A DNA stretch of 64,000 nucleotides, taken from assembly GCA_035530275.1 (NCBI GenBank), contig DATKVC010000015.1:372001-436000 (forward strand), written 5' to 3'. The notes beneath the pieces are model-generated. The model had not been told where the DNA came from and searched no databases. It was given only the letters and a program-made list of their open reading frames with translations. The stretch comes from CAIJMU01 sp035530275. GTDB lineage: Bacteria > Spirochaetota > Spirochaetia > Treponematales > Rectinemataceae. Positions 1-7,455 of this stretch are shown here, piece after piece; position 1 is the stretch's first letter; each line of letters opens with the position of its first letter. A program made the position numbers and the translations under genes.

Positions 1-1152
1 GAGGAGGCCGAGGCCGTCGGTGCCGACGAGGACCTTCCCATCGCGGGTTTCCGCAAGGCCGCGAGGGGCGCGGAGCGCCGTCCCGTCATCGAGGGCCAGG
101 TATCGGGTGAATGCCGCCGATCGCGGATTGTAGGCCCTCGCGCCTCCGTCCTTGAGGCCGACCCAGAGGAGGCCCCCGCGATCGCGGAAGATCGCCCGCA
201 CGCCGGCGGCCTCCGCCGGATCGGGCAGGTGGATGCGCGTCGTGGCCGGATCGATGATCCCGAGCCCCGCCTCGGCCCAGCCCACCCATATCTTGCCGTC
301 GCCGTCCTCGGCGAGGGAGCGGACGGCCTGACGAGGCTGGCTGCCGCCGATCGGGATTGCGTGCGCGAAGCCCGTAGACACGCGAAGGTCCACCTCGCCG
401 TCGCCGAGGCCGACCCAGAGTCTGCCCCGCGAATCCATGAGGAGGGAACGGACCGTGTCGGAGCCCAGGCTGGCGGGAGTCGCCGGATCATGGACATGGA
501 CCCGCATCGTGCCGTCCGAACGCACCTCGACCAGGCCGTCGCCTTCCGTGCCGACCCACATCGTATCGTTTCCGTCGCGGACGATGCAGCGGACGGCGGC
601 GCGGATCCTCGGCTCCCCGGCCCCCGGATCGGGAAGCCACAGTCGGCGCACCTTGCGCGTCGTCGGATCCACTATGTTGACGACCCCGTCGCCCGTGCCC
701 GCCCAGATCCGGCCCTGTCCGTCGACGCCGAGGGCCAGCACGCGATCGGAACTGAGGTTCGAGGGATCGTAGGGATCGCTCCTCCAGGTGACGAAGCTCT
801 CGGTGGCGAGATCGAAGCGGGAAAGTCCCCCGCCGTCCGTGCCTATCCAGATTCCGCCGTCGTGCTCGAGGAGGGCGAAGATCACCGAGGCAGCGAGGCT
901 CGGTTCGCCGGGCTGGGGTCTCCAGGTGACGAAATTCTCCCCGTCCCAGCGCGACAGGCCGCCGAAGGTCCCGAACCAGAGGAGGCCCCGGGAATCCTGG
1001 AGTATGCAGTACACCGACGAGCTCGCGAGTCCGTCCTTTATTCCTAATTGATAGTAGCTGAGGGATGAAGGATCGACGGCGCTCAGGCTGGCGAGGGGCA
1101 TGAGACCCAGGGCGAAGGCGACGATCGCGGCGAGTCGATCGCGGCGGCTCAG
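1..1152 (-). CDS. Two-component-regulator-type beta-propeller sensor protein (partial, runs off left edge)
   Basis: The minus strand is open from the left edge to about 1150 and encodes propeller blades of the ligand-sensing type found in hybrid two-component sensors: recurring units such as DSRGLLWFGT, HDGGIWIGT, GQGRIWAGT, GNDTMWVGT, SRGRLWVG and GDGKIWVG, each about 40-50 residues apart. The N-terminus is hydrophobic (LAAIVAFALGLMPLASLSA), consistent with a signal peptide, so the propeller should be periplasmic. At least 380 residues are present; kinase or output domains, if any, lie outside the window. There is no ATG, GTG or TTG start in a good place. A CTG at 1152-1150 overlaps the stop of the upstream phosphatase gene as CTGA, and a GC-rich purine run precedes it. 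An internal ATG at 1101 would cut the signal peptide. The role as a signal input for the adjacent phosphatase is inferred from overlap. Confidence 0.75.
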   Translation of the reverse strand, partial: MSRRDRLAAIVAFALGLMPLASLSAVDPSSLSYYQLGIKDGLASSSVYCILQDSRGLLWFGTFGGLSRWDGENFVTWRPQPGEPSLAASVIFALLEHDGGIWIGTDGGGLSRFDLATESFVTWRSDPYDPSNLSSDRVLALGVDGQGRIWAGTGDGVVNIVDPTTRKVRRLWLPDPGAGEPRIRAAVRCIVRDGNDTMWVGTEGDGLVEVRSDGTMRVHVHDPATPASLGSDTVRSLLMDSRGRLWVGLGDGEVDLRVSTGFAHAIPIGGSQPRQAVRSLAEDGDGKIWVGWAEAGLGIIDPATTRIHLPDPAEAAGVRAIFRDRGGLLWVGLKDGGARAYNPRSAAFTRYLALDDGTALRAPRGLAETRDGKVLVGTDGLGLL

Positions 1153-2207
1153 GTCCGCCCCCGCCCGCCCGCCCGCGCCTTGAAGCGGAGGGCCGTCGCA
1201 GTTATGTCGTCGTCGGGGGTCGCGTCGAGGCTGAAGAGGCTGAATCCCGCTATGACGAGGTGGATGATGTCCTGGGCCGTGGCTCGCGCGCCGAGCCCGG
1301 CGCAGGCGTCGGTGAAGGAGGCGACCAGCCTATCCCATCCGTACATCTCGTCGTGATAATTGCGACATTCGGCGATCCCGTCCGTGGTCGCGAGGAGGAT
1401 GTCGCCAGGTTCGAGATCGATCGTCGACTCCTCGACCTCGATCTCCTCGAGGGCTCCGAGCAGCATGCCCTTCTCCTCGAGCCTGAGCGTGCCCCGGCCG
1501 TCGGAACGGTGCAGGTGCACCGGCGTGTGTCCGCAGTTGGCGTAGCGGAAGGACCCCGTCTCGAGATCGAGGATGCCGAAAAAGGCGGTCGCGTAGATCC
1601 CGAGGTCGCTGACCACCGCGCAGATGTCGGTGTTGACCTCCCTGCATATCGCGTCGGCCCCGATCCCCGCCCTCGCCCGGGTGCGGAAGGCGGCCTTCAG
1701 GAACATGCCGATCAGCGCGGAGGAGATGCCGTGACCGGCGACGTCGGCGATCAGGAAGGCCCAGGTGTTGACGCCGGCCCGGAAGAAGTCGTAGATGTCG
1801 CCGCCCACCTTGTCCTTGCTCTGGAAATGCCCGGCGAACTCCACCTCGGGGCAACGCGCCGCGTCCTCGATCTGGGGGAGGAGCTGGAGCTGGACCCTGC
1901 GCGCCGCGTCGAGATCGCGCTGGATCTCCTCGTTCTTGGCCTGGAGGGCCTCGTAGGCGCGCGAGAGCTCGCGGTTGTGCGCCACGGTCCGCTCGTTCTC
2001 GCGACGCATGTGGCCCTCCCAATCGACGCCGATGCTGTTGATCAGGTTGCCGAGGATGCCGACGAGGGGCACGTCGTCGCGGACCGATACCTTGAAGGTG
2101 AGGTCTTCCGGCTTCCGCGCGGCGAGCTCGTCGGCCATCGCCTCGAGGGCTCGCAGGAACTTTTCGAGGGTCGCGGCCTCCTCTTGCTGGTGGACGAAGG
2201 AATCCAT
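1149..2207 (-). CDS. PP2C/SpoIIE-family serine phosphatase (RsbU-like)
   Basis: 352 residues. Residues 1-60 are helical and of unknown family; residues 65-115 form a predicted coiled coil ending in AARRVQLQLLP, the helix that typically precedes SpoIIE phosphatase domains in RsbU-like regulators. The PPM-type catalytic domain follows, with the metal-binding motifs VGGDIYD (134-140), ADVAGHG (154-160) and TTDGIAE near 285. Such enzymes dephosphorylate anti-sigma-factor antagonists (STAS proteins). No STAS or anti-sigma gene is in the window, so the target is unknown. No membrane segment is evident. The gene sits 55 bp after the solute-binding-protein gene and its stop overlaps the start of the propeller gene, so the three probably form one signalling operon. 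Confidence 0.88.
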   Translation of the reverse strand: MDSFVHQQEEAATLEKFLRALEAMADELAARKPEDLTFKVSVRDDVPLVGILGNLINSIGVDWEGHMRRENERTVAHNRELSRAYEALQAKNEEIQRDLDAARRVQLQLLPQIEDAARCPEVEFAGHFQSKDKVGGDIYDFFRAGVNTWAFLIADVAGHGISSALIGMFLKAAFRTRARAGIGADAICREVNTDICAVVSDLGIYATAFFGILDLETGSFRYANCGHTPVHLHRSDGRGTLRLEEKGMLLGALEEIEVEESTIDLEPGDILLATTDGIAECRNYHDEMYGWDRLVASFTDACAGLGARATAQDIIHLVIAGFSLFSLDATPDDDITATALRFKARAGGRGRT

Positions 2208-2262
2208 GCCCCATCTTACCTCGAAGCGGGCTTCGAGCGAAACGTCCCCGTACGCGCGAAGG

Positions 2263-3039
2263 CTAATCGAGATAGCCGGAGAAATCGATGAGCTTTCTGT
2301 AGGCCGCCCCTCCCTTGATCTTTTCGATCGCCGCGTCGATGCGCTCGATGACCGAGGAGTCGACCGACTTTGAGAACATGAAGTAGCGGAGGCTGCCAGC
2401 GGGGGCGTCCGATATCCTGACGATCTTGAGCGAGGCCGCCATGTTTGGGTCGTGTTCCATGAGGTAGCCGGCCTCCTCCATCCCGAGGAGGAGAAGGTCG
2501 GCGCGGCCGCGAGCCACCATTTGGATGAGGGATGACTGGGGGCCTACGATGCTCTCGATGCTCGGATGGAGACGCTCGATGGCTCCGTCGGCGAAGCTTC
2601 CGTAGGAGAAACCCCGGATCGTCCCGAGGGTCAGGCCCGTCCCCAGCAGCTGGTCGATCCTCGCTTCGGCACCGAAGGGACCTGCCTTGGCCTTGTTGAC
2701 GACGGCGACCAGGGGGCGGTCCTGATAGATCGGAGCGCTGAAATTGGCCCACTGTTCGCGCTCCGGATTCTTGAACCAGCCGAGACCGGCGGCATACTCC
2801 CTGTTCTTGACCGCAAGTTCCACTCGCGCGGAAGGGATTTCGACCAACCGATAGGGAATCTTCGCCTCATCGAGCACTAATTTGGCTATCTCGTTAAGGA
2901 AGCCCCCGGCGGAACCGTCGGCGTTTGCGGTGTAAAGGGGCGGGCGCGGAAAGTAATAGACATCCAGCCGCTGAGCGTATAAGGCGAGGCCGATCAGCGA
3001 CAAAGACGCCGCGACTATCCATTTTGCGCAACTGCGCAT
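2263..3039 (-). CDS. Extracellular solute-binding protein, family 3 (PBPb fold)
   Basis: About 258 residues with an N-terminal signal peptide (CAKWIVAASLSLIGLALYAQ), followed by a periplasmic binding-protein type II fold: GGFLNEIAKLVLDEA, a hinge region around the GTIRGFSYGSF segment, and a C-terminal YFMFSKS/ERIDAAIEKI pattern typical of amino-acid-type receptors. The ATG at 3039 is preferred over the one at 3069 because GGAGGGTGGCG precedes it at the right distance. No ABC permease genes lie next to it. With the SpoIIE phosphatase and propeller sensor downstream, it more likely acts as a sensing receptor than as a transporter component, but that is inference. Ligand unknown. Confidence 0.82.
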   Translation of the reverse strand: MRSCAKWIVAASLSLIGLALYAQRLDVYYFPRPPLYTANADGSAGGFLNEIAKLVLDEAKIPYRLVEIPSARVELAVKNREYAAGLGWFKNPEREQWANFSAPIYQDRPLVAVVNKAKAGPFGAEARIDQLLGTGLTLGTIRGFSYGSFADGAIERLHPSIESIVGPQSSLIQMVARGRADLLLLGMEEAGYLMEHDPNMAASLKIVRISDAPAGSLRYFMFSKSVDSSVIERIDAAIEKIKGGAAYRKLIDFSGYLD

Positions 3040-3135
3040 CGCCACCCTCCGGGCATATCCGCCCCGCACCTGATAATGGCTCGAAAGCGGCTCGAGTCAA
3101 GCGAAAGGTTCCGCGTTCGGCCGCAATCGCTTCGA

Positions 3136-3903
3136 TCAGCGCTTCGAAGGTCCGGCCCTGGCCCCGAAGTCGGCCTCGCGATCTATCTCGATGATCCACG
3201 AGAGCAGCCTGTCGAGGGAGACGAGGTTTCGCGCCGCCAGTTCGTCCCTAATTGTCTCGTAGTCGCGAAGGGCCGCGTGCCGGCTCCACTCCATCCCCAT
3301 GCTGCCCCAGTCGAGGCCGTTCCAGAGTACCTGCATCACGTGATAAATGAGGCTCAGCGAGGAGGCCCTCACCACGCGCATGTCGGCGTCGACCCTTTCG
3401 AAGGCGTCGGCCTCGCCGGTGAGGAGGCGGAGCTGGCGGGAAATGGTCGCGACGCAGATCCTGTAGGCCTTGTTTCGCGCGAGGGCCCGGGGCTGGACAG
3501 GGAAGCCCCGCGCCACGAGATCGCGGAGCTCTCCGATGAGGAGGGCCCGATCGAAAACCAGGGCTGAGCCCTTCGCTCGGGGCGGGGGCGTTCGGGAACT
3601 TCGGTCCGCGGCCGGCTTCGCCCCTTCCTTTTCGCCGCGGTCCGCCGGCCCCATCGTCTCGGCTTCCGCTTCGTCGAGCTCCGAAAGCAAGCGCTCCGCC
3701 TCCCCGAGTTCCTTTTTGAGCTTGTCGAAGTCGACGAAGGTTCCCGTACCTTCGGCTGAACTGCCGATACGGTTCCCTCCCGCACCGGCATGGGCTTTCG
3801 CGCTGTCGGGGTGGAGCCTTTTCACGAGGCGCCTATAGACCCGCCTGAGATCCTCGCGATTCCTCACCCGTCCCTGCGCGACGAGCTCCGACAAGAGACC
3901 CAT
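3136..3903 (-). CDS. J-domain-containing protein (DnaJ-like N-terminus)
   Basis: 255 residues. The first 40 residues carry a J-domain helix II and HPD signature (VYRRLVKRLHPD, HPD at about 31-33), the element that stimulates DnaK ATPase. Unlike DnaJ there is no Gly/Phe linker or zinc finger. A low-complexity charged linker (about 40-110) leads to a helical C-terminal domain (about 115-245) with no family I recognise. Such proteins probably recruit Hsp70 to a particular client or location. It lies 63 bp downstream of the GNAT gene and 96 bp upstream of the solute-binding protein, all on the minus strand. Start taken as the ATG at 3903; no strong Shine-Dalgarno sequence is visible. Confidence 0.78.
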   Translation of the reverse strand: MGLLSELVAQGRVRNREDLRRVYRRLVKRLHPDSAKAHAGAGGNRIGSSAEGTGTFVDFDKLKKELGEAERLLSELDEAEAETMGPADRGEKEGAKPAADRSSRTPPPRAKGSALVFDRALLIGELRDLVARGFPVQPRALARNKAYRICVATISRQLRLLTGEADAFERVDADMRVVRASSLSLIYHVMQVLWNGLDWGSMGMEWSRHAALRDYETIRDELAARNLVSLDRLLSWIIEIDREADFGARAGPSKR

Positions 3904-3966
3904 GGGGCCATTGTGCCCTGCCGCATCACCGCCGAGAAGGCCCGCGCCGATCTCGGGCTAGGCTGC

Positions 3967-4968
3967 TCAGGGAAGTCTTCTCGTCAGCCGGTAGAGAAAG
4001 GGTCGAAAGCCCCTAGCCTTCCAGAACGACGAGGCCGAGGGGTTGGTCGTCCGCCAGTCCACGAGGCAGGTCCTGTAACCGGAGGCCTGGGCCAGAGCGA
4101 TGCCCTTGGCGCTGAGGGCGAGGCCGATTCCCCGGCCCCGTTCCTCGGGGATCGTAGCCCCCACGGCAAGTTCCACCCCTCCCTCGATCGCTCCGTCGAG
4201 GGGATCGCCCTCGGCGGGAAACCAGGCTTGATAGCCGACGGGTCTCGCGCCGCGGAAGGCGAGGAGGACGATCGCGTCCGCCTCGCCGGCGAGGGCGGCG
4301 AAACCCTTGTGCAGTTCGGCGAGATAGGCGGCAGGGGCGCCTGCCCACACGGGGGGCCCGGCCTGCGCCTCGGCGATGAGGGAGGAAAGGGATTCGAGAT
4401 TTTCCTCATCGCCGGGCCCCGCCCGTCTGATCTGGAAATCCCCCTTCGTCTTAGCCGACCCGACCTCGAGATCCTCGAGCCGCGCCATTGCGTAGGCCTG
4501 TTCCATGCCGAAACCGAGTTCGAACCAGGCCGCGAGACCGGTTTCGTCGGATGCCGGACAGAGCACGCGATGCTCACGCAGACCCTCTCCGACCGGGCCG
4601 AAGGCCGCGGCGTAGAGCTCCGGAAGGGCCTCGGTTCCGGCTTTCAGCGCCCAGTCGTTCACGTCGGCGCGAAGGGATGGGCCCCATATCTCGTCCTCTT
4701 TCCGCTCGACGAAAAGAAAACCTTGGAGGGAGCCGTCCGCCCCCAGGGCCACTGTGCTCACCGAGCCCGTGGCTACTGTGCCTGCCGAGCCCGCGGCCGC
4801 CGAGCCTGCAGTCTTCGATGCGACGATTCTCGCAGCGCTTTCCTTTTCGTCGAGACCGGAAGGGAGGAGGGGGAAGGCCAGTCGCCTCGCCCTTCGTGCG
4901 CGGGCCAGGAGGGAGGCGACGGCTTCGGCGTCGCCTGGGTTGTAGGATCTGATTCCGTATCGCCGCAT
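3967..4968 (-). CDS. Tandem GNAT-family N-acetyltransferase
   Basis: About 333 residues from the ATG at 4968 (MRRYGIRSYNPGDAEAV); the longer frame to 5076 would run into the divergent peptidase gene. The C-terminal half is a recognisable GNAT domain with acetyl-CoA-binding motif A (IPEERGRGIGLAL) and a closing NPSASSFWKARGFRP strand. The N-terminal half ends in a second, degenerate GNAT tail (AAWFELGFGMEQAYAMARLE), so this is probably a duplicated-GNAT protein with only the second copy active. An Ala/Gly/Thr/Val-rich insert of about 25 residues (about 49-74) interrupts the first copy. Substrate unknown. It is divergent from the M24 peptidase gene. Confidence 0.8.
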   Translation of the reverse strand: MRRYGIRSYNPGDAEAVASLLARARRARRLAFPLLPSGLDEKESAARIVASKTAGSAAAGSAGTVATGSVSTVALGADGSLQGFLFVERKEDEIWGPSLRADVNDWALKAGTEALPELYAAAFGPVGEGLREHRVLCPASDETGLAAWFELGFGMEQAYAMARLEDLEVGSAKTKGDFQIRRAGPGDEENLESLSSLIAEAQAGPPVWAGAPAAYLAELHKGFAALAGEADAIVLLAFRGARPVGYQAWFPAEGDPLDGAIEGGVELAVGATIPEERGRGIGLALSAKGIALAQASGYRTCLVDWRTTNPSASSFWKARGFRPFLYRLTRRLP

Positions 4969-5105
4969 GCGAATCGCCTCGATTCGAGAGCTGTTTGGAA
5001 GGCGCGCCCATGATAGACTCGCACCCGGGCGAAGACAATGAAATGGGCAGCGATTCCATCGGCGCCCATCCTGCATGCCCTGAGCATTTGATCCGGAGGG
5101 TAGGG

Positions 5106-6488
5106 ATGTTTTCCTCGAAAGCCTATGTCGAACGCCGCGAGCGGCTCCGGAACCGCATGAGGGGCGGCCTCGTACTCCTCCTCGGCAACGGCGAAAGCCC
5201 TATGAATTATGCCGATAACGCCTTCCCATTCAGGCAGGACAGCAGCTTCCTGTACTTCTTCGGCCTCGATTCGCCCGACCTCGCCGCCATTGTCGACCTC
5301 GACGAGGGATCGGCCACCGTCTTCGGCAGGGAGCCCACGATCGACGAGATCGTCTGGACGGGAGCCCAAGAGAGCCTCGTCGACAGGGCCGCCCGCGTCG
5401 GCGTCGCGAAGACCGCATCACTCGCTCGCCTCGCCGAAATCCTCGCGAGTTCCCGTGCCGCCGGCCGGAGGATACACTTCCTCCCGCCCTACCGGGCCGA
5501 CAATCTGCTGCGTCTCGGCGAGCTCCTCGGCCTTCCCCTCCCCGCCATTCCAGGCGCCGTTTCCGTCGAACTCATCCGGGCAATCGTCGCCCTGCGCTCC
5601 ATCAAGAGCGCCGAGGAGATCGCCGAAATCGAAAAGGCCGCCGACATCTCGGTCGACATGCACCTCGCCGCGATACGACGGGCCCGGGCAGGCATGATCG
5701 AGCGGGAGGTCGCCGCCGAAGTGCGGCGCGTCGCCCTCGCCGCGGGGGGCGACATCGCCTTTCCCATCATCCTGAGCCGCGAGGGACAGACCCTCCACAA
5801 CCACAGCCACGACAACAGGCTCGAGGAGGGCGACATCGTCCTCTGCGATTTCGGCGCCGAGACCGACCTTCACTATTGCGCCGATCTCTCGAGCAGCTTC
5901 CCGGTCTCCCGCACCTTCACGGAGCGGCAGCGCGAAATCTACGCCGTCGCCCTCCGCGCCCACGAGACGGCGATAGCGACCCTGGGCCCGGGCAGGCCCT
6001 ATGCCGATGCGCATCGGGCGGCCTGCCGGGCCATCGCCTCCGGCCTCGGCGAGCTCGGTCTGATGCGTGGCGACCCCGACGAGGCCGTGGCCGCGGGGGC
6101 CCACGCCCTCTTCTTCCCCTGCGGCACGGGACACATGATGGGTCTCGACGCCCACGACATGGAGGACCTGGGCGAGGAGTACGTCGGCTACGCCGGCGCG
6201 GCGCGGAGTTCCCAGTTCGGCCTCAAGTCCCTCCGTCTCGTCCGCCCCCTCGAACCGGGCTTCGTCGTCACCGTCGAGCCGGGCATCTACTTCATTCCCG
6301 AACTCATCGACCGCTGGCGATCTGAGGGCCGCTTCGGCGACTTCATCGTCTGGGATCGCGTGGAGGAGTATCGCGGCTTCGGCGGCATCCGCAACGAGGA
6401 AGACTTCCTGATCACCGAAACCGGCGCCCGCCGCCTCGGAAAGCCCAAGCCCCGGTCCATCGCGGAGATCGAGGCGCTGCGGAGTTAG
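5106..6488 (+). CDS. pepP: M24B-family Xaa-Pro aminopeptidase
   Basis: About 460 residues from the ATG at 5106, chosen because CCGGAGGG lies just upstream; in-frame starts further 5' overlap the divergent GNAT gene. Residues 1-130 match the aminopeptidase P N-terminal domain (YADNAFPFRQDSSFLYFFGL). The pita-bread catalytic domain follows, with all expected metal ligands visible: two Asp in LCDFGAETDLHYCADLSSS, His in CGTGHMMGLDAHD, Glu in VTVEPGIYF and Glu in IRNEEDFLIT. The enzyme removes N-terminal residues before proline and acts in peptide turnover in the cytoplasm; two Mn(II) are usual for the family. The gene appears monocistronic. Confidence 0.93.
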   Translation: MFSSKAYVERRERLRNRMRGGLVLLLGNGESPMNYADNAFPFRQDSSFLYFFGLDSPDLAAIVDLDEGSATVFGREPTIDEIVWTGAQESLVDRAARVGVAKTASLARLAEILASSRAAGRRIHFLPPYRADNLLRLGELLGLPLPAIPGAVSVELIRAIVALRSIKSAEEIAEIEKAADISVDMHLAAIRRARAGMIEREVAAEVRRVALAAGGDIAFPIILSREGQTLHNHSHDNRLEEGDIVLCDFGAETDLHYCADLSSSFPVSRTFTERQREIYAVALRAHETAIATLGPGRPYADAHRAACRAIASGLGELGLMRGDPDEAVAAGAHALFFPCGTGHMMGLDAHDMEDLGEEYVGYAGAARSSQFGLKSLRLVRPLEPGFVVTVEPGIYFIPELIDRWRSEGRFGDFIVWDRVEEYRGFGGIRNEEDFLITETGARRLGKPKPRSIAEIEALRS

Positions 6489-6513
6489 GCGAAAGCGGGA
6501 ACTTCAAGGCGCT

Positions 6514-6771
6514 TCAACTCGGCCTCAGCGTCCCCGCTGCGCGCGCCAGCTCTTCGAGGGCCTCGGGAGCGAGGTCGGCGCCATTGTCCCATTCAATAAC
6601 GCCGAATTCGGGATTCAATTTGAAGGCCGCAAAGCGCACGGGATCGCGCAAGTCCTCGAAAACAGGCCCCCAGAGACAGGATGCGAGATCGGCGATCCCT
6701 TCCAATCCGTCGGAAAAGGCGACACGAAGGCGATAGTCGCTTTCGTAGCGTGCGGCAATGACGTGAAGCAT
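6514..6771 (-). CDS. DUF2442 domain protein
   Basis: 85 residues matching the DUF2442 pattern: YRLRVAFSDGLEGIADLASCL, WGPVFEDLRDPVRFAAFKLN and FGVIEWDNGADLAPEAL. Members are small, of unknown biochemical function, and very often encoded directly after a DUF4160 gene, as here (8 bp apart). The pairing resembles toxin-antitoxin loci but no toxin activity has been established to my knowledge. No signal peptide or membrane segment. It converges on the peptidase gene. Confidence 0.82.
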   Translation of the reverse strand: MLHVIAARYESDYRLRVAFSDGLEGIADLASCLWGPVFEDLRDPVRFAAFKLNPEFGVIEWDNGADLAPEALEELARAAGTLRPS

Positions 6772-6779
6772 AAGACATC

Positions 6780-7040
6780 CTATTCCAGGGGAGGGATAGC
6801 CTGCAATGGTTCATGATTACGAGCTTTCTCCCAATCCGAGAGGAGTTCCTCCCTGTTCAGCCTCACCCATTCCGAGAGAAGCGTAAGCGCGCGGCGCGGG
6901 AAACTCCCTTTGGAGACTCCATCCGTGATTCCCACCACTATCTCGTACCCGCCATACGCCGCGTGAATATGGGGCGGAGCATGATCGTCATACCACATCG
7001 TCACAACTATCCCCAAAAATCGGGAAATTTCCGGCAACAC
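6780..7040 (-). CDS. DUF4160 domain protein
   Basis: 86 residues from a GTG at 7040. The signature is clear: PEISRFLGIVVTMWYDDHAPPHIHAAYGGYEIVV, with the usual F-x-G-I-V-I and DH-x-PPH-x-HA motif (the His-rich segment suggests metal or nucleic-acid contact), followed by a C-terminal helix with LLSEWVRLNREELLSDWEKA. It forms a two-gene unit with the DUF2442 gene 8 bp downstream. Function is not established for the family. AGGGG lies a few bases upstream of the GTG. Confidence 0.8.
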   Translation of the reverse strand: MLPEISRFLGIVVTMWYDDHAPPHIHAAYGGYEIVVGITDGVSKGSFPRRALTLLSEWVRLNREELLSDWEKARNHEPLQAIPPLE

Positions 7041-7179
7041 GTACCCCTGATGGGTGGAACGTCGCCCATGATTACGGATGCTTCAAAATCCGATTATTAA
7101 TCGATTTCAGCCATGTTCTCCCCGGGCTTTCCTCGTTGCTTTTTTAAGGTCTCCCTGATCCGGCCCTACCCATTCCCCG

Positions 7180-7431
7180 GCTCGAGATGAGGGGGTACTT
7201 CGGAAGTGGGTGGGGGTACTTCGGAAGTAGGTAGGGGTACTTCAAAGCCCCGGCGTCGGAGTTCAAAGCCTCGGCGTCGGAGTTCAAAGCTCCGGCGTCG
7301 GAGGTAGAAGCCTCGGCGCCGATCCTCGGAGATACAAACTCGGAGCTCAAAGCTGCGAAGCCGGAGCTTCGAACTTCAAAACCGGAGCTCAGAGATACCA
7401 ATTCGAATCTTCAAGATACAAAACCGGATCT
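7180..7431 (-). repeat. Tandem array of twelve 21-bp units (heptapeptide-coding period)
   Basis: Read on the minus strand, 7431 to 7180 splits into twelve consecutive units of exactly 21 bases with no indels. Units 7-9 are nearly identical (e.g. AACTCCGACGCCGAGGCTTTG with the 5' copies differing at a few positions); units 10-12 share AAGTACCCC; units 1-6 share AGNTCCG and TTTG. Translated in the frame of the upstream restriction-modification gene they give seven-residue repeats such as NSDAGAL, NSDAEAL, KYPYLLP, KYPHPLP. The array starts 24 bp after that gene's stop and contains one in-frame stop between units 1 and 2. The remaining part of the 415-bp gap (7041-7179 and 7432-7455) shows no gene. 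Confidence 0.85.
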
Positions 7432-7455
7432 TGGAGGTACCTCGCCTATCGCAGT

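Noticed and set aside
7144..7401. 85-codon minus-strand open frame as an independent gene
   Set aside because: It starts inside the tandem array with a TTG and no RBS; its sequence is just the repeat units translated.
7180..7431. CRISPR array
   Set aside because: Units are 21 bp with no spacers of separate sequence, units grade into one another, and no cas genes are near.
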